Origin: Nissolia schottii
Taxonomy: Eukaryota > Streptophyta > Magnoliopsida > Fabales > Fabaceae
Direction: 5' to 3'
NCBI GenBank assembly: GCA_003254905.1
Contig: QANU01027572.1
Location: 1-64,000, forward strand
Length of the DNA stretch: 64,000 bases
Shown here: piece by piece, positions 25,001 to 37,000 of the stretch
Position numbering within the stretch: position 1 is the first letter of the stretch
Layout of the letters: the number at the start of each line of letters is the position of its first letter
Position numbers and translations under genes: made by a program
Notes under the pieces: generated by a model
What the model was told of the DNA's origin: nothing
What the model saw: only the letters and a program-made list of their open reading frames with translations
The model's database searches: none

Positions 25001-28000
25001 GAGAATTGAATTCAATTCCTTGATTTGGTACTTAAAATTGACATAGAATTGAATATGGAAAAGAAGTCAATTCTTTCACACCAGCTCAAAGTAAATTAGA
25101 CCCATTAAGGTCTGATTTAAAAATCATTTCTTAATGGATTTCTTCCTCAAAATGAAAAATCGAAAATACCCTCCATGGCTCCCTCACTTACGCTCTCTAA
25201 CCTTCAATCATCCATGACTAACAATATCCAAGTGCTCCAACACGACCAAATCTGATTAATGACTAGAAGAAAAGAAAATTGTGGAAGAAGATTGCTTCAA
25301 AGAAAAATGATTTGAGTTTTGTGTCTATTTTTTTCTTTATCCACGAGCAACAAAAACACGCACGCACAAAATGTCGAGTGGACCTCAAAAGCTGCTCAAA
25401 GAGAAACTTATCTCCTTTGTCTCAAACGAAGAAGAAATTGTTTGGAAGAAAGTTGTTTGAAACAAATTGTTTTCCATGTGGTATCTTGGTTTTTATCAAA
25501 GTGGTATTAAGGTCATTTCATATGAATTCAATTCATTTTCTTGGACATTCCAAACAATATAATTGAACTCAAGTCTTTAATTTATTGATTTATTCCAAAC
25601 ACAAGAATCCAAATCAATTCACACTTGAATTCAATTCTTGATAGAATTGAACTGAATTCTATTTCTCTTTGGTGTTCCAAACAGGCTGTTAATGTAATTT
25701 TTTTTTTTTTTTTTAGGTTGCCTGCCCGGTATCCAAGGCTTAGCCTTGACTAATCCGGGTCGACCCGGGTCGCGCACCTGGCTATGGCGGGTGAGTCTCC
25801 CAGCGGGGATAACTGCGTTCACAAGGTCTCGAACTCGGGACCTTGCTTAAACGATACCAAGCCGCTTACCACTTGGACCAACCCTCGTTGGTCCCTGTTA
25901 ATGTAATTGATAAAAAGAGAAAATAGTTGTATTCTAAGAAGCACATACACTTCGTGAGACTACTATGTCCCCGTGTCTAACACACTGCAGAAACCGACAT
26001 ACGAAGACACTTGTCCGACACATGTGCCGCACGTGTCCGAAAGTGTTCAAATAAAAAAGTCATGATCAAACATGTCCGAACTATATCCGAAAATTTTTTG
26101 AGTCATGTCCGAATTAAAAATATTTTAGATACTAAATAATTTATAATAATATGGACCCTTAGAAAATTAGCAAGTATTGATACATGAAAATATTTTGACT
26201 GTTCTATATATTTTAAAAGGGGTTTGGAAAGTATTAAAAAGTAGTAGTTTGATATCAATGAAAATATAGGATATTATTATAAATATTTAATTTTATACCT
26301 ATATATGCCATGTTAGTTTCCTGTAAAATTTTGAAATTGACATGTCGCGTGTCGTGTAACGTCCGCGTCTATGCTTCTTAGGTTGTACTTTTAACAACCT
26401 TGAGGACAAGGTTGAGGTTAAGGATAAGGGAATATTTTAGGAAATCTAGGTGTCATATGTAGAAAGAGTGTGGGTAAGATGATGACACTTGTACGGTTAT
26501 AGAATGTTCTAAAATCTACATCCCTATAAAAATGTATCCCAATTTGGTAAATGAGGTAAGCAAGAAAAATCATTAGACTTTTAATTTTTACTCCTTTTAT
26601 CTTAATTTAGGAATTTTAAGATTTAGCTTTCTATTTTTACATCGTTATAAATAAACCCGAAATTCAAAAATTCGCACCACTCACCCCTGCATTATATATA
26701 AGCTGGATAACCCGTATAGGTGCTGCATTCACATCTTTTGATTTGTATGCACTGTCCATTGGGAGATTTTCTTCCAGAAGCTTCAGTAGAAAATTCCTCG
26801 ACATCAGTCACAAACTTTAGAAGAAAACGAAAACATAAAACAAAAATTATTCACATTGAAATGCTTGAAGCATAGCACCTGCAGATTATCACCAAAGAGT
26901 TTCAGTTGAGCTGTTGCTTCATCATCCCTGATTCCAATATACGCTTCGAATGTAGCCTGAAAGAATAGCAATACAACACTAAGTTTGAAGATAGTCACAC
27001 GTTTTCTCAAGCGAGAGGATGTTGACATGCTTCCAGTGAATTTACAGTCTCTGGAACATAATTTGTATTTCATTATTCATGATACTATCAAAGAATTTAG
27101 AGATTCACCCACAAAATGGCATTCAAACACAATAGATGATGTCACAAATATACTTATAATTAACTGCACCAGAATTTGATCCATTAAGCTCTATGGCTGG
27201 CTGGGCAAAGATACTTTATGCTTTCATTAAAGGAACTGTACACACCTAGTCTTATAAATGCTAAATGATCTTGGCAAATGTTAATTTGTCTCAAATAATA
27301 TATTGGATAAGTGAAAAAATCTGAAAATGAGCTCAAAAACAAATTATAGGGTATCTTGACCGATCAAGGACCTCATGAGATTGAGAAATGAGAATACAAA
27401 ATAGAAAGGTGTGCATTTAGACATGTTGAAATAAAATAGTGTAGAAATATGTATGGCTAAAGAATAGCTTTTCAATAGGTCCAATACTTAGATTAGACAC
27501 TCATCAGCACCATATATATATTGCAATAGGAAATTAATAAAGTTTACATTTTCAAGAGCAATAATAAAAGCCTTAAAACTATTTCCTATGACAACTACTA
27601 TTCCAATGCCTTGACTTCTACCTTTTCCAAAGCAGTACTAATCAACATGACTATATAAAATTAGTCACCTGCTTCACTCATAACAAATGAAACTAATAGA
27701 AAAGATTAGAAGTTAATGGTTTGAATGCGAACATGGTTTATGACACGCCGTTTGATCCATATAACCATCATCACATAGTGGGACAAGGCTTAGCTATTGT
27801 TGTTGCTTTACTCTTAACAGATAAATATCACACACTAAATACTAACATTCATGGCAATGCATAGATTATTCTCCAAAACAAGTAATGACAATGACATTGA
27901 TTTCCGAATCTAAAAGTGACATTACATAAATGAAACTTGAAGTTTTACTGTCCATTGCCAATATTTCTATAAATTAGCTGGCTACTGGCTAATACTGACT

Positions 28001-31000
28001 CAAAGCTTCAATCAGTAGTAATATGCCATAATTTTGTGAAGCATGAACACTTTCCATTTTAGAAGATCGTGTGATCATGATTTCGGGACTTCCATTGTTG
28101 ATGTTTGACAGTGGGTGTGCGTGAGTTGTATTGTGTGTGCTGTCATGTGTGTGTTACAGAATGTGACGGTGCGCAATATACAGGCAAGGGGGTGGGAGGG
28201 AAAGTTAGTTAGGAATTGTGTAGAACAAATAAGCGAAGCAGATACTCTTGAAAACCTTCCTAGAAGTGTATCTTTCCCGTTATAAGGTCTCATTGATACA
28301 AGAACATTGAATAAACATCAAATTCTAGGTTCTTTTCCATTTTCTGCAAAATCTGAACCAGTTCTGTCAATGCTGAACAAGACTTCACTGTTTAGAATTA
28401 CCTTATATCCAAAAAGCTTGTCCTCATAAGTTTCATATGGCCCAATTGTAACATCTAACTTAGAGTCCTGCACAGAAAACAGAAGACAAAAATAACTGAA
28501 TGATCATGAAATTTGCTGGAATATAAAAACATATTATAGTAAGGATGGAAATGAAATAAGTTTAGAGAAAGTCTATTTTACAGGAACTGCCTACTTTAGA
28601 TAAAACATAATCTTCAATGATAGGGATTCCCTAGACTGAATGTAACCAATGAGTGTGCATTAATGCCAAACAAAATGTCATCTGAAAAAATTTGATTTGG
28701 TGTGTGCGTGGATGGGTGTCAAATAGACAAACACATTTATAACGCAAGGAATTCATCCTGAGATTGGGCAAGACCATATAATAAGTATTAATTGTATTAT
28801 TTCTTTTTGGATTAGAGGAAGAATACAATGAAATACAAGGATAAGAAATCTTCTTTACATAATCAATAACAAAAGAAAAGATCATCAATACGGAAAAGTT
28901 TTCCAATCTCCCAACAAATCAAAGAGTGAAGTACTGCTAAAGCAATCTTTAGCTTTGCACCAAATAGAGGTCAAATGCCTAATCTTATGCCACAAGATTT
29001 GCTTGTCTTTTTGCATCAACATGTAACATCACCCACATTGGATTTGGTTTTCTAAAACCCTCTCATTTATCCATGGTTGTGTCTCTTTAAAAGTCAAATG
29101 ACTTGAAAAGTAATGACTTGAACAATTTCAAGACCTATAAATATCCTTTTTAATGCAAGAAAAAATAGAGTATCGATACCACTAAATCATTCTTTTTCTT
29201 CCATCATTTTGCATCAATGTTTTGGCCAAATGAAAGTTATCACTTGCAAAAACTTCCTAGTTCTTAAACTTATGTACTTTCCTCTTTCAGAGAGTGATTC
29301 TTATCCTTCCTCTTCTTTGATTCAATTGCAAGAGGGTGAAGCATTCTTCAAGTGAGTGACTTGAACTTTAAGGGTGAGGGATCAAAAGAAGTGAAAGTAC
29401 TCGAGTGTTGTAAAGGTTTTCCAAAAACTTTGAAGGATTGGATCTAATGGAAAAACTCGAACAGATTGCTAAGGAACTGGACGTAGGCCACAGGGGGTGA
29501 CTGAACCAAGATAAATTTTGTGTTTGTTTTTCTCTACCAGTACTATTTACTCTATTGCTAATTAAATACTTTGTCTTGAACGCTCTAATCATCATCTGTG
29601 ATCTTATTACTAACATTGTTTTTGAAATCCTTTCATTCATCTACTCAAGTTTTCTATAAAGTTTTCAAACAAAAGTTTCAAGGGATTTTGCAAAAAGTTT
29701 GCGAAAATATATAGATTGTAATTCATGCCCCCACCCCCCCCCCAACCCCGGGTCTTAAGTTCTTGAGGCCACTTGGAAACACACGGGGGTTCCTTTAGAA
29801 GATTAGACTGAATCCTTGTTTTGGGAGAGTGGGTGTCTCTCAAAATGCTACCACCATGTTACAATTCCTTTTGTTTTTTCTTCAGCAATACAATTGGGAG
29901 AGTAGGTGTCTCTCAAAATGCTACCACCATGTTACAATTCCTTTTGTTTCTTCTTCAGCAATACAATCTCGTTACTAGATATTATTTTCTTTGATTATTA
30001 TTTGGTATGCTGCATGCTGAGTGTTCAATAAAAAAAACTTTACTTCTCATGTATACCAATTTTTTCATGTAGAATATTTACATAACAGGACAACTTCACC
30101 CTATGGGACAAAACTTGTTTTTTGTATTTACCAAGGCTATCGTCTTATCGATCGCGATGCTATAGCACTCAATTGCAGAATTACCAAGGACAAAACTTAA
30201 TTGTTTTCTTACTTTTTCTAGTGGAATTCCTACTTTGTCCTCACTTACAACAACAACTAAGCCTTTTCCCACTATATAAGGTCGGCTACATGGATTAGAC
30301 CCTAATTGTCCTCACTTACATTGGGGAAATTTCTATTTTTCCCTCATTTATCTAGACAAATTTTTATTTTTCCCTGACTTCATCAAAGTAAATGTTTCTT
30401 TTACCCTCACTTAAACTAGGGAAGTCTCAATTTTTACCCTTAGTACACCTCACATTGATCTTCAACTTTTGCCACTATCCGCTGCATTTCAAGTTCACCT
30501 TCAACTTCAAGTCTCTGGGTCTTTGTCCCTGATCACATTTGTCGGCAATCCAGTTCCCAGCGACCCATCTACCGACGAGTCAATTTCCAAGTGACCTCTC
30601 TTCTTTCTCTGTTGTTTTATCTTACTAAACTTCTCTCCTTTCTTTCCCTCTCTGTATTTTTCCCCTGCTCCTCCCTCCACTATCTCTACTTTTCTTTCTT
30701 CTTTCTTCTTTCTTTCTCCTTGCGGCCCCTAGAATCCTCTCTTCTCTAATTTCTTATAGTCAATTCTCGACGACCCCTTGAACTGAATGATTATTATAAC
30801 TTTTGATTATTAATGATAACTGAGTGTAATTTAGATAGTTTCTTATTGATGAAAATTTATATGCATGGTATATAAATTGCATATATTATTTATTGAAATA
30901 GTAGTAACCCCGCTCCCGCTATCCGCGATTGACTACTATGGTATTTACATAGTAGAGTACTTTAATTCCAAAAAATAAGATACAATTCATCACATATCAC

Positions 31001-34000
31001 AACCTTACCAAACACTCTACAATGAATGTGACACGAAAGTAAAGTAGAGAATAAGACTAACCAATTCCATCCAGGCGATGTCCGAGTCATAATAATCATT
31101 TGAAAGAAAAGCACCAGCCTTGCTATGTAGCAGCCTCTTTAAACTACTCTTGGGGAAAATGAGTCAACCAATAATTGTAACTAAAACAATATTTAGCATG
31201 AACTTTACCAACCAATGACTTCTTAGTTATGAGAATATAGATAAAAGCAATACCTTGGTGAGTTGGTAATATCCCCAGCTTTATGCAATAAATCAGCAGC
31301 CTTTGCAAGAAGAGCCTTGTACTCTTCGGAGTAAGGAACTATATATAGATCATGAGTAGAACTTGGTTTGTTATCAAACAGATGAGAATCTAAAATAGAT
31401 TCACTATGCCTTTTAATAACACTAAAAAAGCCTGTTGCCTCATTCTGTTGATCCTTTTCTAGACTGTCTTTCCATGTTTCAAACTCCTGCAACATAGAAG
31501 CTTTATTATTTATAATAAATGCGACCCAATTGTTTTGACAGCATATGCATTAGAATAATGGTACCATTTTGTCCATGTCTGGAGGGTAGAAATTAGCACC
31601 AGGAGGTTTTAACATGGGAAATGCTGCTCTGTATTCCAGACCTCTCCACTCATTAACTGTCCTAGTTGCTTTAGAAAGCAACCTAATTGCTGAATCTGCG
31701 GTTGTCAAAAATGCCTCATCTTCATCAAGGCAAGACCTGCCAACAGTGAATATCTTATACAACATATATGCCATAAAAGGTTCTACCCTACTTATTAAGA
31801 CAAAGAATTGACAGTAGTATTCAAGGCAGTAAGATGTTTATATATTTGTTATTAATGATAAATGTGATTAATGTATTATACCATGTGTTTAATATGTGTG
31901 ACATTGGAAATATTACTTCGGAATAGCCATTCATTAGTTACTATGTATTGAAAATGTGCAACGTATTTATTCTAATGACTATTTATAGTGTTGATCAATG
32001 CCAACACTAAGGCTTGATTTGGTAATGTAATCACTTTTTTAGAGCTGATGAGCTCTCAAACGCTCTAAAAGCTACTCTTAAAAAGTCATACTTGTATTGC
32101 TTGGTTAAAAAAATATAAGTTAGTTCTCAATAACCAAAAGCTACCAGAGTAGTGCTTGGTAAGTATTTTATAAAGTTGTTCTTTATATGTAAAAAATGAC
32201 TATAACAAACATAAACATTATTAAAAAGAGTATTAATGGCCATTGAAATTTTAGAGAGCATAAGTCCGCTCTGAAAAAACTGCACACGAAGAGCGCCCTC
32301 TGCTTTTAAAAGCCAATAGCAAAAGCATATTAGCGGTTTAGTTTACCAAACACAAAAAAATTGGCTTATGCTTTTTAAGAGTAGGAGCAACCTCTCGAAA
32401 AGCTTAATCAAACCAAGCCTAAACACCTAAGAACCAAAGTAATTCTACCACACACAATAGTTTCACTTTCACTTCTCTTTATCTCTCAATATCTTTTTCA
32501 ATACAGTATCAAAGCAGTACCATCCCCGGCTAACTATTTTTTTTGGGATAAAAGAAGAATTTCATCAAGAGAAGAGAATTTACGAATGTAAGAGGATAAG
32601 AGATCCTCTATAAAGAAACATACAAAAACTAAAAGTTACATAAGCTATCAATGGAGTAAAGCTTCCCAATCTCTCAAAATATCTGAGGGAGAATCTTCTA
32701 AAGAGATTGGGTGCTTTACACCAAACAAATGATAAACGTCTAATATCCCACAAAACATGAACATCTGAGAAATTGTCATTGAAAACGCGAGCGTTGCATT
32801 ATAGCCAGATACATCAAATAGTGGCAAAAACTGTACATTGCCACAAGTAGTTTCTTTCCTCCTTCCAAAGCTAGCAAATCTAGTCAACAAAATGGTATCT
32901 AAGGTTGAAGGACACACCCAAGATTCTCCGAATATCCCAAATAGATTATCCCACAAGAGGCTAGCTGTTGAACAATGCCAAAAATGGTGTGCGGCTAATT
33001 CTAAATTTACTCCACAAATAACACACACATCAGGGGAAATTGCCTTATAAGACCTTTGAAACTGCAACATGTCATTAGTATTAATTCTATTAAGCACAGT
33101 TATCCAGATAAAGGATTTGACCTTGCAAGGAGCTTTCGACTTCCAAATAGGCTTCTCAAGGAGAAAAGAGGATGAAGTCACAGAATGGGTGAATAAACGA
33201 TCAAATTAGTCCCTAGAGTTTGCAAGATCAATCAAATTTGTCCCCGTAGTTTCAAATCGATCAAATTCTTCCCTGGAGTTGGCAAATGCCAATCAAGTTA
33301 GTCCCTTTGCATGTCTACTCGAGGGACTAATTTGATGACATTTGCCAACTACATGGACAAATTTGGTCGATTTAAAACTATGAGAACAAATTTTATTGAT
33401 GTTGCAAACTATAGGGACTGATTTGGTGTTTTATTCGTTAGGAATTAAAAAAAAATTTGGCAAGTGAACAACCCAGTAGACTTTAAAGACCACAATCTTT
33501 TATCTGAGGTGGAAGATATGTTAACAGACTAAAGGAGACCCAAAATGGCAACTAACTCTGAAGACTCCCTATCATTCAAATTTCAAAAAAAGTGAAAATC
33601 CCAAGAAATAGTAGAGTCTTGAACACTAAAAGTTTTGGATAGGGGCATTGTGTAAAGAAGAAAGACAAAATAGACCAGGGAAATAGCATTTAAAGGAAGA
33701 ATCCCCTACTCAGTTATCCTCCCAAAAGTTAAAACGAGAACCATTCCCCACCCGTAAGGAAAGTAAAGGCAGGAAAGTAAAATAACCCTGGGAAATAAAT
33801 TTCCAAGGACTATAATGAGAAGCAACTAATGCAGATTTAGCGTCTCATCCATTCTTGTCCAAGCCATCCTTACTCCTAATAACCTAATGCTAAAAAGAGT
33901 GCATCTCTAGAGGAAAGAGCCATAGCCATTTAGTTGCCAAGGCCAAATTTTTAGACACCAAATTGCCGAGACCCAAACCTCCTTTCTCCAGGCGACAACA

Positions 34001-37000
34001 CACCTCCCAAATGACCAAATGATCATGTTTCAAATCCAAAGCACCTAACCAAAGGAAGTCCCTCATGATCTTTTCAATGGATTTGGCTACACCCACAGGT
34101 AAACAAAACAAGGATAAAAAGTAAAGGGGTATGCTAGAAAGGCGAAATTAGATAATGGTGATCCAACACCCTAGAGAAAAATTAGCCCCTATCCAATTTT
34201 TGAGGTGCTTGGATATCCTTTCTACCACAGGATCCCAAAAAGAAGCAAATCTAGGGTTTCCACCTAAAGAAACACCTAAGTAGACCAGAGGCCACTCAAA
34301 AATTTGACATTCTGCTAAAGAAGCCATGGTAGAAAGGGTTTGAAAGTAAACATTTATACCAGCTATGCCACTTTCGATAGGTTGATTTTCAACCCAAAGG
34401 CTAACTCAGTAATCTATAGAAGCAGGAGGACATTCACCAAACTGTCTTCGTCATTATCTAGGAACAAGATGGTATCATTAGCAAACTGAAGATGGGATAC
34501 CACAATCCCATCGAATCCCACCTTGACACCTCTAACTAACCCATTATCTATTACCCTAGATAGCAGACGACTAAGGACATCCACAACCAAAGTGAAAAAG
34601 AAAGGGGACAAAGGATCTCCTTACCTTAAACCCCTCTGACCTCGAAACCAAGATTTCGGCTCACCATTAATAATAACAGAGGAAGTGCTCGAAGCAAGAC
34701 AGACGGAAATCCAATTCCTCCACCTAGGCCAAAACCTTTCCTCTGAAGTGTAACACCCTAGCTAGTTGTTTACAATTAAGTCGCAAACAATGTTCACTAG
34801 TTTGTCACTTTCTCAGTTGGAATACCTTTAGTTCTATAATTGCTTTCAAAATTATCCTTTACTGAAAATATGGACCAATTTAAAACTTTTTATTTTGCTA
34901 TTAAAGCGTAAAGTATGAGCCACACGATGAAGGAAAACATACATATACATATTCAAGCGATAGAGTCTAAAAGACTTGAGTTTAATATAACAACAGATAA
35001 TATCTCAAAACAATCCATAGAAAGCATAACTTACATACATTCATATTGGTCCAAGAACAGTTACATGCTTAGTTATATGCATATATATATATATACATTT
35101 ACTGCACATATGGAGCTAATGGCATATCTAATTCATTTAGCTAATACAAAATACAAAAACCTCATTGTCACGATACGCAAATAGCAATCATAATTCCGCT
35201 GCTTCCCTGGAGTATCCTAACACCAAGACGTCAACCTACGTCAATTTGATAAGGATCTCTAACATTTTGAAGGCGATCAGACATCTCTACATTCAATTCT
35301 CCCGTGAAATGCTCAGTGGCCGTCAAAACCACTGTGCTCAGCACCCTCCTATGACGCCTCCTCCTCTGAGTCCTCCTCAGGATCCTCCTCCTCCTCGGGG
35401 TCCTCCTCTTCAAGATCTTCCACCTCAGGGGAATCTTCCATGGGGGAGTCGTCTTCCTCGAATATCTAACCCGCATTAGCTGAGCTATGCGAACCCAAGT
35501 GCGTGGGGGCAAAACCTGAAGATCCCGCCTCTGCGTCATGTGTTCGAGGGGCAAATCTGGATCCGAACATGGGTATAACCCATTTCCTTGCTGTCCGGCG
35601 CGTGCGCTGACCCACATACTCTAGCAAGGGTCTAACAGCTAGAGTAGGGCCTGGATCCACCTCGATAATCTTCTCAAACATGCCGGACTCAGTATCTTCA
35701 ATGACGATTTGAGCATCCGGATGTGAACCTGGGTTTAGGGAGGGATCTGGAGCCATCCAATCCGGCGTATCCAGAGGTAAAGGTAAAGTAGAAGGTGCTG
35801 GATGGTACGAAGGAATTGGTGATGGAAAAGGTCCTGTTGGCAGTGGAGTGACTTGTGCATCAGCGAACTCTACGAAAATAGACACCGTGACGATCCCCGT
35901 GACGGGTTCAACTCTCGTGTCCGAATGAAGGGTCCAAACCTTGCGAATCCTCGGCGGACTCGCCATGCGCTCCTAGAATCATAAATGAATGAGGTGAGAA
36001 CACTGCGTCCTCAGTGGGAATCCTAGGGGGCTTAACTATCCGTTTTCGATTCATTTATGATCCTGCCACTCATGGGGTCTCTAGGTGTCATCATATACTA
36101 AAATCCCTACTTATTTTAATCCATACTAGTCCTGAGCAGATTTATCTAATTTACTAGGTGATCAAGGGAATTCTACTCTTGAATTACCTATAAAGAAAAG
36201 GTTATCATGCTTTCTAATCCTAATCACTTGAGTATTGTGACGTTGGATCACGTACTCTCGTACCTTATAAACCTCGTAAAGTCATTCTTGCGAAACCCTT
36301 TTCCACTTGACATTGCCTTATAGCGTATACATATATTATTATCATATATATACACCACATATATCATGCATGAAGGGATCTGCGAGTTCTCTTATGCGCC
36401 CTGTCAGGTATTTCCATTGGGGCAGCATCCTTCTTGTCCTTTCCGCCATTATCTAGTGGGACCGTCATCCCCTCGCTAGGTACAACCTACTCCATATTCT
36501 TAACTTGAAAGCAGTGCCCATACCTGATGTGGTAGCAAACCACAGATGCATTTAGCATAAACATATTTATAAATTTACCATCCCTGCATGCAGGATGGTG
36601 AGGGGCTGCCCTTGTGGCATAACCAGGGGTGGATCATTCTTACATAACATATTTTTGCCCTTTAACGTACCTTGTTTTTGTAGCATATTTTGCATACTTA
36701 GCATAAACTCTCTTTTTCTTTCATCATATACTTTCTTTTTCATCATATCTTTCTTTCTCATCATATCTTTCTCTCTGAGCATTAACTTTCTTTTCATAGC
36801 ATGATCTTGCTTTCATAGTAGATTTAAGCCTGTTTTCTCAGATTTAAGCATGATCACCCTCATTTCGTGCAAGAAGGAGTTAGGATCTCTCACGTCTTTC
36901 CCATCACCCGGGCAAATAATGGCTATGGTGTTTTCCTTGGACTGCAATGTGGAGCATTCATCAAGATTACCAGGAGAAGTATGGTCTTGGACAGGCAATG

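Larger units (their letters stand above)
24213..26645 (+). mobile_element. LTR element remnant, probably Ty3/gypsy-like, in a NUDX3 intron
   Basis: Two matching blocks, about 24217-24350 and 26455-26640, share AAAGAGTG(C/T)G, GGTTATAGAATGTTCTA, ATCCCAATTT(A/G)GTAAATG and AATTTAGGA. After the left block comes AATTTGGTGCTTTCATTT, like the primer region of many plant gypsy elements. Just before the right block is CTTGAGGACAAGGTTGA, matching the NLEDKV end common in gypsy pol. No intact gag or pol remains. A CCACCA-rich stretch fills 24510-24850. A SINE and a TIR element are inserted inside. Confidence 0.6.

Noticed and set aside
34744..36375. Solo LTR 34749-36370 bounded by TGAAG duplications.
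   Set aside because: A five-base match is weak, and sequence that looks like the same LTR type appears to continue past 36376. I kept the element but not these exact limits.
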